A stretch of 64,000 bases of DNA from positions 6,966,508 through 7,030,507 of the forward strand of contig JAZBQD010000009.1 in NCBI GenBank assembly GCA_036583965.1. Direction: 5' to 3'. The notes under the pieces are model-generated. The model saw only the letters and a program-made list of their open reading frames with translations. It did not search any database and had not been told where the DNA came from. Positions 47,841 through 58,900 of this stretch are shown here, one piece after another. Positions within the stretch are counted from its first letter, which is position 1, and each line of letters begins with the position of its first letter. The position numbers were made by a program, and so were the translations under genes. This DNA is from Prunella strophiata (taxonomy: Eukaryota > Chordata > Aves > Passeriformes > Prunellidae).

Positions 47841-48851
47841 TGTCTCTCGGTTGATGTCTGAGCGCAGCGGGTCGCAGTGTGTGATATCGTGCAGGGGGCT
47901 GCTCTGGGTATTTAGGGACAGGCACACAGAATATGGGATAGGGGATGGCACAATGGAGCTGCTCTGCTGAGTTTAGTGGGGCTGGAGTCCTCCTGGGCAG
48001 GAGGAAATTTGGGGTCCCAGCACATGACAAGTGCTTTCTCACTAACTGGGGTGAAACTGGCTTAGTTATGGAATTGTGACGGTTATGGTGGCCCAAAACT
48101 CTACTTGTTGAGCAGGAAACAGATGTTTGGCATGGCTGTGGAGCAGAAAGGCTTGTCCTCATGGGAGGCAGAGAGTGGCATGGGGAGGTGCAGATACAGG
48201 GAGGGGTGATGCCCCAAACCAAGTCCCAGGCAGCAGCATTTTGGGTTTTCTTGAGTGTGAAACCAGCTTGGTTTCACATTCCAAAGGGTGAAAGCTCTCT
48301 CCAGCCCCACAGTGTGACTCAGTGCTTGCCCTGGGCGTTTTAACCTCAAGCTTGGCAGAATCTGGGATGATGAAGTTGAACTGACAATTCACCTGCCTCA
48401 GGTTAACTTGGAATAACCTAATTAATAAGGTTGGGAATATTCGACATCCTCTGCGTTTGCTTCATTAACGCTTGCATGGACCCATTGTCAGCGATTCTAT
48501 GGTTCCATTCCTGGTGCCGTGGCTGGGGGAAAGCTTGGACCCTTCCCGGGCGGGATGAATCCCCCGGTGACCCCGGCCGCTCCGTTTGCCGTGTGTGACG
48601 GTACAGCTGAGCACTCAGGGGAACGGCAGGGGGCAGTTCCGGGGCTTTTCTTGTTCATTTGCTCCGTTTAAATCCCTTGAGTGGGTGAGAAACCCGCAGA
48701 AAAGGTGGATTGGTTGCCGGGCTGCGGTTACCGAGCCCCGATCGCCGCCGCCGGGGGGCTCGTGGGCTCCGGCCTCTCCGCTCCCCCGGAGCCGCCGAGG
48801 CTCAACACCGCCTCCAGCGGCGCGGGGCCCGCTCGGGCGGGGAGCGGGGCG

Positions 48852-48886
48852 GGGGGCACAGAGGGGCACAGAGGGGGCACAGAACC
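48852..48886 (+). repeat. Short GGGGCACAGA repeat
   Basis: Three imperfect copies of GGGGCACAGA with variable G-run length, about 65 bp upstream of the large minisatellite. It shows the same G-run slippage tendency. Confidence 0.8.
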
Positions 48887-48950
48887 GGGGGGACTGCACG
48901 CTGCTGAACGCGGAGATGCTGAGGGGGGACACTGCCGGGACGGAGGGGGC

Positions 48951-50819
48951 GGTGCGGGGCCCGGGGGGCGGTGCGGGGCCCGGGGGGCGGTGCGGGGCCC
49001 GGGGGGCGGTGCGGGGCCCGGGGGGCGGTGCGGGGCCCGGGGGGCGGTGCGGGGCCCGGGGGGCGGTGCGGGGCCCGGGGGGCGGTGCGGGGCCGGGGGC
49101 GGTGCGGGGCCCGGGGGGCGGTGCGGGGCCCGGGGGGCGGTGCGGGGCCCGGGGGGCGGTGCGGGGCCGGGGGCGGTGCGGGGCCCGGGGGGCGGTGCGG
49201 GGCCCGGGGGGCGGTGCGGGGCCCGGGGGGCGGTGCGGGGCCCGGGGGGCGGTGCGGGGCCCGGGGGGCGGTGCGGGGCCCGGGGGGGGCGGTGCGGGGC
49301 CCGGGGGGCGGTGCGGGGCCCGGGGGGCGGTGCGGGGCCCGGGGGGCGGTGCGGGGCCCGGGGGGCGGTGCGGGGCCCGGGGGGCGGTGCGGGGCCCGGG
49401 GGGGGCGGTGCGGGGCCCGGGGGGCGGTGCGGGGCCCGGGGGGCGGTGCGGGGCCCGGGGGGCGGTGCGGGGCCCGGGGGGCGGTGCGGGGCCCGGGGGG
49501 CGGTGCGGGGCCCGGGGGGCGGTGCGGGGCCCGGGGGGCGGTGCGGGGCCCGGGGGGCGGTGCGGGGCCCGGGGGGCGGTGCGGGGCCCGGGGGGCGGTG
49601 CGGGGCCCGGGGGGCGGTGCGGGGCCCGGGGGGCGGTGCGGGGCCCGGGGGGCGGTGCGGGGCCCGGGGGGCGGTGCGGGGCCCGGGGGGGGCGGTGCGG
49701 GGCCCGGGGGGCGGTGCGGGGCCCGGGGGGCGGTGCGGGGCCCGGGGGGCGGTGCGGGGCCCGGGGGGCGGTGCGGGGCCCGGGGGGCGGTGCGGGGCCC
49801 GGGGGGCGGTGCGGGGCCCGGGGGGCGGTGCGGGGCCCGGGGGGCGGTGCGGGGCCCGGGGGGCGGTGCGGGGCCCGGGGGGCGGTGCGGGGCCCGGGGG
49901 GCGGTGCGGGGCCCGGGGGGCGGTGCGGGGCCCGGGGGGCGGTGCGGGGCCCGGGGGGGGCGGTGCGGGGCCCGGGGGGCGGTGCGGGGCCCGGGGGGGG
50001 CGGTGCGGGGCCCGGGGGGCGGTGCGGGGCCCGGGGGGCGGTGCGGGGCCCGGGGGGCGGTGCGGGGCCCGGGGGGCGGTGCGGGGCCCGGGGGGCGGTG
50101 CGGGGCCCGGGGGGCGGTGCGGGGCCCGGGGGGCGGTGCGGGGCCCGGGGGGCGGTGCGGGGCCCGGGGGGCGGTGCGGGGCCCGGGGGGGGCGGTGCGG
50201 GGCCCGGGGGGCGGTGCGGGGCCCGGGGGGCGGTGCGGGGCCCGGGGGGCGGTGCGGGGCCCGGGGGGCGGTGCGGGGCCCGGGGGGCGGTGCGGGGCCC
50301 GGGGGGCGGTGCGGGGCCCGGGGGGGGCGGTGCGGGGCCGGGGGCGGTGCGGGGCCCGGGGGGGGCGGTGCGGGGCCCGGGGGGCGGTGCGGGGCCGGGG
50401 GCGGTGCGGGGCCGGGGGCGGTGCGGGGCCGGGGGCGGTGCGGGGCCGGGGGGCGGTGCGGGGCCCGGGGGGCGGTGCGGGGCCCGGGGGGGGCGGTGCG
50501 GGGCCCGGGGGGCGGTGCGGGGCCCGGGGGGCGGTGCGGGGCCCGGGGGGCGGTGCGGGGCCCGGGGGGGGCGGTGCGGGGCCCGGGGGGGGCGGTGCGG
50601 GGTCCGGGGGAGGTGCGGGGCCCGGGGGGCGGTGCGGGGCCGGGGGCGGTGCGGGGCCGGGGGGCGGTGCGGGGCCGGGGGCGGTGCGGGGCCCGGGGGG
50701 GGCGGTGCGGGGCCCGGGGGGCGGTGCGGGGCCGGGGGGGGCGGTGCGGGGCCCGGGGGGGGCGGTGCGGGGCCCGGGGGGGGCGGTGCGGGGCCGGGGG
50801 CGGTGCGGGGCCGGGGGGC
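48951..50819 (+). repeat. 19-bp GC minisatellite, about 98 copies, next to the CADM1 start
   Basis: Tandem copies of GGTGCGGGGCCCGGGGGGC (13 G, 5 C, 1 T). Most copies are exact. Variants are almost all run-length changes: a 17-bp form with CCGGGGGC, an 18-bp form with CCGGGGGGC, and a 21-bp form with eight G. Short forms cluster near 49090-49180 and in the 3' part (50330-50460, 50630-50815), while 49180-50320 is the most uniform. The only clear base substitutions I saw are near 50603-50611. Each unit gives about three CpGs, an Sp/KLF-like GGGGGCGG core and two G-runs. The unit has no stop codon in any frame, which explains five overlapping 700-890-codon open frames on both strands. None of these is a gene. 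The array ends about 145 bp before the CADM1 ATG. Confidence 0.98.
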
Positions 50820-50963
50820 CGCGCTCGGTGCCGCTCGGTGCCGCTCGGTGCCGCCCGCGCCCCGGCTCCGCGCGGGCGGCGCGTGCCGCCGTGTCCCCGC
50901 CCCGTGACGCGCCATCTCCCGCGGGCGGCGCGCGGCGGCGGCAGAGCGAGGCAGGTGCCGGCG
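50820..50963 (+). promoter_or_regulatory. CADM1: CADM1 proximal promoter / 5' UTR
   Basis: This is the GC-rich gap between the minisatellite and the start codon. It contains three 10-bp copies ending GCTCGGTG (50821-50850), a GC box CCCCGCCCC at 50895-50903, a TGACG CRE half site at 50905-50909 and GCGCCATCTC near 50909-50918, which resembles a YY1 site. No ATG precedes the CADM1 start in this stretch. No TATA box is seen. The transcription start cannot be placed from sequence; it could be here or inside the array. Confidence 0.6.
50821..50850 (+). repeat. 10-bp triplication (CCGCTCGGTG)
   Basis: Three contiguous 10-bp copies (the first with G in place of the leading C) directly after the last 19-bp unit. 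This is a separate repeat with a different unit at the array's 3' edge. Confidence 0.93.
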
Positions 50964-51072
50964 ATGGCGGGTCGCGCCCAGCCCAGCGGCCCCGCGGGCA
51001 GCGGCGGCGGCGCCCCGGGGCTCCTCCCGCTGCTGCTGCTGCTCCTCTCCGCCGCCGCCATCATCCCCCGAG
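50964..51072 (+). CDS. CADM1: CADM1 exon 1 coding part (signal peptide), partial gene
   Basis: This is the first coding exon of a cell adhesion molecule 1-like gene. CADM1 is a type I membrane protein with three immunoglobulin domains that mediates homophilic and nectin-like heterophilic adhesion at synapses and epithelial junctions. The 36 codons plus one base encode a small, Gly/Pro/Ser-rich N-terminus (residues 1-18), then a hydrophobic signal peptide, GLLPLLLLLLSAAAIIPR. The ending closely resembles the LLLLLFSAAALIPTG that I recall for mammalian CADM1, and differs from the CADM2, CADM3 and CADM4 leaders. The ATG has G at -3 and G at +4. The exon ends with CGAG before GTAGGA, leaving phase 1. 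No other exon is in the window because intron 1 continues to the end. The frame is open upstream through the minisatellite, so an in-frame stop does not fix the start; homology does. The Ala run of mammals is replaced by Gly/Pro. Only the leader is present, so the identification rests on about 18 residues. Confidence 0.75.
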
Positions 51073-51078
51073 GTAGGA
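51073..51078 (+). other. CADM1: Splice donor of CADM1 exon 1
   Basis: GTAGGA follows GAG, an acceptable match to the donor consensus. It interrupts a codon after its first base (phase 1), which fits a Gly codon split across the junction. Reading through instead would give a non-conserved Arg/Gly-rich tail that stops at 51170. Confidence 0.7.
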
Positions 51079-51520
51079 AGGACGCGGCCCCGCGCGCGGA
51101 CGGGCGGTACCGGGGCGGGCGGCGCGGGGAGGGGGGTTCGCGCTCGGGGATCGCGGCGGCGCTCGGGTAGCTCCGGTTGCGGCGGGTCCGGGGCAAACCC
51201 CGTCCGCCCTCCTCCGGCCCGGGCCGTGCCCGGAGCGCTCGGAGGTCCCGGGGAAGCGCCCCCGGCGGCGGGAGCGCCGGGCGGGCTCACCCGCGCGTGG
51301 CGGCGCGGCGCGGGCAGCCGCTGCCGGTTTCCATGGAAGCGGCTTCTCTCTCTGCCCGGGGGGTCATCAGCGGCCCCGCAATTAAAAACTAATTGCTTTG
51401 CGCGCCCCCTCTATCTCCCCCCTCTCCGCGCCCCCGGTGTTTGCGGCGGCGCGGGGATGCTGCACCCCTGCGGGAGCGGGGAACCTGTTGGAATCTGAGT
51501 GGAACTTGCGCGACGCTTCG

Positions 51521-51599
51521 CTCTCCCTCTCCCTCTCCCTCTCTCTCTCCCTCTCCCTCGCTTCCCGCCCCTCTCTCTCCTTCCTCTCCTCTCTCCCCC
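51521..51599 (+). repeat. Polypyrimidine tract (CTCTCC/CTCT)n
   Basis: Nearly pure C/T for 80 bp, made of CCCTCT and CTCT units with two G interruptions. Polypurine/polypyrimidine mirror sequence shortly downstream of a promoter can form a triplex. It could also resemble a splice acceptor tract but no exon follows. Confidence 0.92.
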
Positions 51600-54500
51600 G
51601 GTGTTCCCTGCCGCAGCCGCGCCCCCCGCCCAGCCGGCCGCTCTCGGGGCGATCGCCCGGCTCGGGCGCTGCGGCTGGAACGGGCGCTGGTTAAATGTGG
51701 CTAACGAGGTCCCCCGAGCGGGGCCGGTTGGGTTCTCTCCGCGGCGCCCTCGGGTGCGGTGTCCCCGGTGCGTTGGGCGAGCCCCCCACCCCGCCTGGCT
51801 TCGCTCCCCGCCGAGCCCGGGAGCCGCCGCAGCGAGCTGCGCTCGTGTCCGATGGCTTCGGTTCGAACATGCCCCGTTAACGCCGTTCACGTTTCCAGTA
51901 TGTCCGTGGGGCGGCACGGGGCCGCACGGCCGTAGGAGCGGGCGCTGTGTCCGGGATGTTTGGGAAGAACAAGAGGCCATTGAACGATCTGTTGAATCCC
52001 GCTCGTAGGAAAGGGGGGACGAAGGGGCCGCCAGCCCGGCGAACAAAGAGCTTTATTCACAGCCTGTGTACATGTCCATGCCTTCCCCGCTCTTCCCGGG
52101 CGGCCTTTTTGGTGGGATGGTGGTGGGGGGAGAGCGCCGGGGTCAGTTTTCAGCTTGCTGTCCCTGCGAACGGGGCCGGGGCCGGTGCCCTCCCGCCGGC
52201 TGCGCCTCCCGGCTGCGCTGGGCAGCCCCGAAGGGCGGCTCTGCCCCGATGCCGGCGCTCCGCAGCCCCGAGCCCGTTCCGGGGAGCCGGAGCGGAGCAC
52301 AGGAGCCGCCGCGGCGGCTTTTTGTGCTGCGAGCTGGAGAAACGCTCCGCGCCCGGGGTTCCTGCGCTCGCTGTGTTGTAGCTTCTCAGATGTCTCGTCA
52401 CTAGGTGTTGTTTGTGTGTTCGGTGCTTTTTGCTGCCTGGTGAGCCTCCCGCTGGTGTGACCTGGGGACTCTGGTACTGAGAGACGCCCAGATTGGGAAT
52501 ACGAGCCCGGCTCGAGGATGGCCGCGTTCATCCTTTGTTTTGCTGTCTTGCTCACCTCAAATTCTCTAAGAGCAGTTTTTAACTGGAGGCCAGAGTGGTC
52601 CCCCAGCAGGCTCAGCCTGTTCACCGCTGCCCAGCCAACGGGTGGAACTGCGATTTGGGATCGCAGAGCTGCTGAAGGGAAACAAAAGCAGGGCTGGATG
52701 CTGGCTCGCAGTGGCTGTGCCTGACCCATGCACCGGCGTGAGGAGCACCACGGCGTGAGCTGAGGTTGTGGTAAGACAGAGATTTTGTGGTTGCGGTGCT
52801 GTGTTGTGAATTGCAGGACAAAATCCCAGACTGTCTGTGTTTAGGCAAAATTTCCTTACAGTTGAGGATCTTTTTTTCTTTTTTTCCCCCATTCTCCCCC
52901 TTTTCTAAGCGAACAGTATTAGCTTCAGCGCTCTGCAAGGAGAGAATTAGTGTGAGGTGGCAGCGTCAGCGCAGAGCGCTGTCGCTGTGTCTCCCGCACG
53001 GCTGCCACCCGAGGCACAGCGGTGCCAGCGCTGTGTCACCGCCGTGGTGGCACCCCGTGCTGCGGAGCACGGCTCAGGGTTCTGCTGCCTCCTTTCACCG
53101 AGGTGATTGGAACAGCAGCAGGCAGCAGTGGGACTTGGTTTGGGATGAGCCTGTGCGATCGGGTGGATCCGTGTGTTCCTGTGGTTCCTCTCCAGCTGCT
53201 CTGGATGCTTTGCGGTTGGTGGAGCTCCTGATGCCCCTGTGCAGCAGGGCAAGGGCTGAGGAGCGCTCTCAGCCCACTCTGAGGCACTTGGGCAGTGCTG
53301 GACTGGAACTCGGAGTCTGTGCTCTGGCACTCGGCACTTCAGGGAGAACAACTTTCCAGCAGAAGCCTCAGGAGGCGTTTGGAGACGGCGTTGGCGTGGA
53401 GCTGTGACCTGGCCGTGGCACGGAGCTGCGAGGGGACTGACCAGGGCTGGTTGTGGCTGCAGCCTCCGTGTCTGCTGACACCAAAGCGGCCCGGGAGAAG
53501 CCCCCCGTGAAGGCAGCGAGCGCTCCCAGCACGGCTGCGCTGAGCCAGGCTCCTTTGTAAACACAGAGTGAGTTTCCAAGGAGCCTTTGTATGCAAGCGA
53601 GGCGAGTCTGCTCGTCCCTGGCCTTCAGCAACACGCGCTGCGCTCTGCATGCGAGGCAAACACCGGCGGGGAAGGGGCTGGGGAATAAAGTGATCCATCT
53701 GGGTTGCAGCTTGGGCTCATTTGTCTTGCGTGTAGGCAGTTGAGCCCAGGTTTATAAGCACGACAATCTGGTTTGAAACCACTGCCAAGGAGGCTCCTGA
53801 GGATGGGAAGGCGAGATGCTCTGCTCCGTGCTCTGCTCTGAGGAGGGGGCGGCTGTCAGCACCTTCTGCAGGATGGACATCCCCAGCTGCTGGATGGACG
53901 CTGCCAGGATGGGCGCTGCCCGTGTCCCCTTGGCACGGGTGGCCGCCGTTGGAGCGCGGAGGTGGCTGCGGTGACAGGAGGCCGGAGAGGAGCCGCGCTC
54001 CCCGGGGACCCCCGGCTGCACCAGCGGCCGTTCTGCCGATGCTGCGCTGCCGTCGCCTTTGTTTGCCCTGCGCTGTCTTTCCTGGTGTGTAAATAAAGAA
54101 GGCTTTGTAATCAAACAGCGCTGGCTCCGTCAGCCGGGCGCTTGGCGAGCCTTGCCCCGGCCCTGCCAGCACCGGTGGGGCCGTGCCTGTGCCATCGGTG
54201 AGCTCTCTGCCCTATTGCTGGCTGGAAAATGGGTCAGCTCCTTAACCCTGCATCTGCCTGAGGCCACCCGGAGTAAAACCTGTGTTCCAGCCTGGATACA
54301 CCCTCGGTGTGAATGGACCATCCAAGCACTCCTCAGAACACATTTGCTCATAAAAAGCAAAGCCACCTTCCTGAATGTAGGCAGAGTTTTCTGGATGTTT
54401 CTCTTGAATGGCTGTTTTTCTAGGGATTATTGTCAGACTCTGTAGAGGGGTTTTGGCAACCTGTTACCTCTTCTGGGTTTTAGTGGCACTTGGTGGTACT

Positions 54501-55619
54501 TCTGTCAGGAAAGCAGGGGCTCCCTCCTGTATCCAGACATTTTGGTTCCTGTCTGCGGCTCCAGATCTGAGCAGGCTCCAGGACAGGAGTGTGAGGCTGC
54601 AGCCTTCCCTGGATCTGTGCCAGGAAGTGAATACTTGACACAGTGATTTGAGAGCACAAGCAAAGCTGGACACAGCCACTGAGAAACTGGATGCTGCATG
54701 CTTAAAAAAAATAAGTTGTGCTTGTTCCTCCGGGGGACATTGTGAGGTGCAAACCCACCGGCGCTAAATAAAGGGACACTGTGGAAACCTGCCATGAAGG
54801 AGAGACGCTAGGTGGAATGTTGTAATTAGGAGTGGTATGTACTTGTTTAAGCTCCATAAATCAGTCTCTTTCCCGGGATGTAATTGCACGCTGCAGAGAG
54901 CAGCTGCTGCTGCGGTTCCTGGGGAGCTCCACCACAAATGCTTTGAAGGTCGCTCAGCGTGGGCTCAGGCGCTTCAGGGCAGCGTGCTGGGGAAAAGGGT
55001 GGGTTTGGCTGTGTGGCAGGCGAGCTGGAAGGGAAATGCCACGAGGCTCCATTGGCTCTCAGCTCTGGGAGTTGGAGCTCAGTGAGCTGTCGGCCGGCGC
55101 GCGGTGCCAGCCCTGCCCCGCCGGGATGAGCCCGCGTTTGTGGTTCAGCCACGAGCTGCATTTAGTTATTCCAGGTTCTAATTTGCAAGGGCAGGGTGAG
55201 CCCCAGCTGCGATACTGTGGCTGCAGGCAGCTCCTCTGATGGCCCTGCCCATGTGTGACCACCACCCGCCTGCTGTCAGCCTTTTTTGCCGTGGAAACAG
55301 TTTTTCTTCTTCCCGGTGTCCTCATTACCTGTTGAACCTCTCGGTTTTCCTGCAGTGTTGCACATCAGGCTCGCACATCTTTGCAGGCTGTTGAGTTGGA
55401 TATTGGGGAGCCCCGCAAACCACTGTACACTGCTGGATGAGGCTCTGAAAACCTGAGTTTCGTGTCAGTCTTTTTCACCCATCCCAAATTCCAGCAAGGA
55501 ATACAGATCCCAAGGAGATTTGGTTCTCGGGGTTTCTTGGAGCCGTTGCTGAGCCCACACCACACACTCACCTGCAGTATGTGGCTGGTGGCTGCTTGCA
55601 TTTAAAACACTTGGCTGGG

Positions 55620-55960
55620 TTGTACCAGGGACATTTGCTGTCCTCCGCTCCTGGTTATTTTAGATCAACAATGTCCCTCTGAAGGGTTGGGCTGGCTATT
55701 TTTACCCTGTGGTGTGGTTTTAATTTACTGTGTTCTTCTGTGGTTTAAAAACTTGAGCATTACAAAGACTCTGCCCTTACCAAATTCTCAAGGTGAATCA
55801 GTAGAATATTTGATACCCCATTAAGTTCCAGTCTGAAGGATCAAAGAGATACTTAGGCACATCTCTTTGCTCAGAAATCTAAAACTTTTGTGGGCTGTAG
55901 CTTAACTGGAAAATGTCTTTAGTTTTGCCTTTTTAGGTATTTTTTTGTCCCTGGAAGTGT
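55620..55960. promoter_or_regulatory. AT-rich island in intron 1
   Basis: Low-GC unique block including GTTTTAATTTACTGTG, TTACAAAGACTCTGCC and GAATATTTGATACCCC. No repeat or exon signal is seen. Regulatory function is conjecture. Confidence 0.2.
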
Positions 55961-58900
55961 TGGCAGCTCCTTGGTGTTGTTGCTTTGCTGACAGTCTCAC
56001 ACACGGGTGCTGCTTGCTGGCAGGTCTGTGGTGGGTTTGCTTTGGTCCTACCTTAGTTTGTGGGTCCTGCCCAAATGACACAGCCCAGGTCCCCCCTCCC
56101 CTCTTGGTAGGCAGTTCCAGCCAGGTGCCTACATTGGAGGGGGAATAGTCTCTTTACAGTAAATGACTGCCAATATGTTTTAAAGCCCAGGTGTGCATTT
56201 GGCAGTGGGAAAAAGTTGTGTTGGAAACTCTCCTCCTCTGCCAATCCCAGCTGTGAAGTTTGCCCTCAGCAGTTACACTCCTGGCTTGAGCCTTGCCTAG
56301 GAAATGTCCCTTTTTCTGGAGCCCTTGGCTAAGCAGTGGCAGCCGTGGGGGATGGAGATCAGGGAGATGCCAATGAGCCATCAGAACCAAGGCTGCCTGC
56401 AGGGTCACAGTTTCCTCTTAAAGTTGTGCTCAGGCTGAAGAGTTGGGTGTATAAACCTCTGGGTTCAGGTTACGCCTGGAATAAACTGCTCTGATCTCGT
56501 GGTGTCCTCTTTTAGCAGTTAGTGAGCTTGTGTCTGATTTATGATCTCCTCCAAGGTCTGCTTCCAGAATGGAAATGTCATTGCATTCCCCATGTTGTCA
56601 GCAGGGCAGACTGGACCTCTGCAGTGGGGCCTTCCCTTCACAGAGATGCACTTGGGTGCTAAGTCCCAAATGTGATGCCTCTTGGACCTAAGAGATCCTC
56701 AACATTTGGTACAGAAACAGACCTTTTGGTTAGAGCAGTAATGCTGTTTATAGGGATGAATTTTTCATGGACAGCATGAGGCCATACTGGGGCTTGGCAA
56801 GCTCCAGCAGGGCTGGTCTGGGAGTGCTGGTGCTGTGGGTGGGAGCTCAGTGGGGTCCTGGGGACCACTGGCCTGTGTTCCACCTCATCTGTGAGGTGTG
56901 TGCACCCCAGACCCCGCTCCCATCCAGCCCTTGCAGTGTATATCCCCTCTCCAAAGTGTGACAGGAAGAAAGAAATATGAAGCAGCAAAGTGACATTCCC
57001 TCCCTCCCCTTCTCCCCCCGTGCAGCAATAGAAATACGAGTCTGAGTCTGCAGCGTCAAAAGAGAGATCAGAGTAATCGGATCAAGCATGAGGAACTGCT
57101 TGTTGCTGCTTCCCTGTTTTTAAATGAGGCTGCCTGGCAGCTTCCCTGGCAGAGCACTTTCAACATTACTCGTGTTCAGCTTTGGAGCTGGGGTTGCAGC
57201 AAAGTCGGGCTCCGTGAGAATTGGGCTGGAAAAGGAACTTTCTGCGTAGCCTCTGGGCTAACACACAGAAATAAAGGCTCCCTGTGCCCCCACGGCCCTG
57301 GTTTTGTAGCCGAGCAGAGGCACATCTGTCCCTCATTCTGCAGAGAGAGCGCTCTCACTTCATGCATTTATCACAGTGATGCTGCTCTGGGATGTGCTCC
57401 GTGCTGCCAATACATCCCTGACCTTGGAAAGGCACAGTGACTTTCTCCAAAGCCATTTCTGCCTTGCTGCCCTGGTGGGGCACAGGATAACTCTGGGCAG
57501 CAGCTGCCCTCTGTCTGTGGAGAGGTGTTGAAATGGTCCAGCTGGGTCAAGCCATGGGGGAGAGCTGCTGGCTTGGCTACGAAGGCTTCTCTTCGTGCAG
57601 TGCCTCTGCACTGGCTGGGTGCAAGTGGATATCCACCCATCCACCCCAGCTGGCAGTGCTCCAGAGCATCTGGACAGTCACCTGCACTGCTGCAGTGCCT
57701 GTGGTCACAGAAACCCTGCATTGTTCCATGGAGCTTGGTTGTGAGATTGTTCTGCTAATCCTAAATGGTTTCATAGTAATGAGAACCTGAAATATCCACA
57801 TGTACAGAGCTATTGCTGTAGCTGGGTTTGTTTTGCATTCTCATTCTGAGCTATTTTGCTTGGAAACATGGTTGGACCTATTTGTCTGTGCTCCCATTGC
57901 CTCTCTGATGTCTTCATTCACGTTGGCTAATGCAGACATGGTGTTAGAAGCTTGGTGGAAGCAGGGAAGCTCCCAAGGGTTACTGCTCCTGCTTTTCCCA
58001 CTCTGTATGGAATTAGGTGCTGTTTGAGGACAGGCCTTTCTTTTAAGCAGAAGGCACACTGCCCAGGTTTGGGTGCCAGCAGCTCTTTAAAAGCCTTGGT
58101 GCCGCGATCCCTGCCCGCCGTGCTCGGTGCCGAGATCCCGAGCGCTGCCTGCTCCCAGTATCGTTTGCTGCTGACAGCCTGCCTGGGCTCCTGCCTGGGG
58201 AGGCTGCCTGACAGCCATCAAAGCCCTGAATGCTTGTCATCATCGGCCCTCAGCTCTGTCAGGCGGAGCTGCTGGGGACGCTTGGTTTGTCAGGACTCCT
58301 CGGAGCCAGCCGGCTTTTGCAGGGTGGGCGCAGCAGGAATGAGCAAAGCCAAACCCCTGCTTGCCTTGGGAAGAGTTGTCTTGCTGTTGGCTTGACAGCA
58401 GCTCTGGGTCTGCAGGCAGATTCGTTCCTTTGCCAGCCTCGTTTGTTGCTGTGCTGTGCAGTCTGGAGAAGCAGCGTGTGGTTGCCCAGGTTTGCAGGAG
58501 GATTCCTGTGCTGGAGGGTGAGAGGCAGAGCAGATCCCTGTCTGGAACAGAGCAGGCTGTTTGGGCACTGTGACACCCCTGTGCTGTGTAGGTGCTTGTG
58601 GTGACTCGTGCTGGGATGAAGCAGAACCTGTGTAACCTGCTCCTGCTTCTTGTCCATAGTCACTGTTGGAGGGTGAATGCAGGGAAGGTTTCTCTTGGTG
58701 CATAAAATGTGAGTGAGATTTCTCCTTTGGGACATTTCCCTTCTGCCCTTCATTTATGTGATTTTACAGACTGCTTGGAATGAAGACTTGCATCATTCAG
58801 AGTCTGTGTCTGCAGGGTCACGACACACAGTGGCTTTTCTTGCCCTGTCACAGTTAAAGACCAGTTTTCCTCAGCTCCTGGTCCGTGGGTGGCTCCAGAG

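Larger units (their letters stand above)
40376..48699. other. Gene-free flank immediately upstream of the CpG island
   Basis: No coding region recognised. It includes a short (CCCA)n run at about 40760-40777, microsatellites listed separately, and several AT-rich islands that become larger and closer together than in the distal flank. A GC-moderate portion (42100-42960) carries open frames up to about 256 codons with no domain. Confidence 0.5.
48700..52380. promoter_or_regulatory. CpG island spanning the CADM1 promoter, exon 1 and start of intron 1
   Basis: GC content and CpG density rise sharply from about 48720 and stay high to about 52380, then fall. About half of the island is the 19-bp minisatellite (48951-50819). 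The remaining CpG-rich sequence includes the presumptive 5' UTR, the first coding exon and GC-rich intron sequence. It has no TATA box near the start codon, which fits a CpG-island promoter with dispersed initiation. In mammals the CADM1 promoter island is a known target of methylation silencing in tumours; whether that holds here is unknown. Confidence 0.85.

Noticed and set aside
48586..51290. Five overlapping open frames of 700-890 codons on both strands
   Set aside because: They arise because the 19-bp unit has no stop codon in any of six frames and 19 is not a multiple of 3, so every frame cycles through the same Gly/Arg/Ala/Pro words. No domain, and mutually exclusive frames.
51411..52729. 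Frames of 170-280 codons after the splice donor
   Set aside because: Located in CpG-island intron sequence; Arg/Pro/Gly-rich without domains; no acceptor or conserved start.
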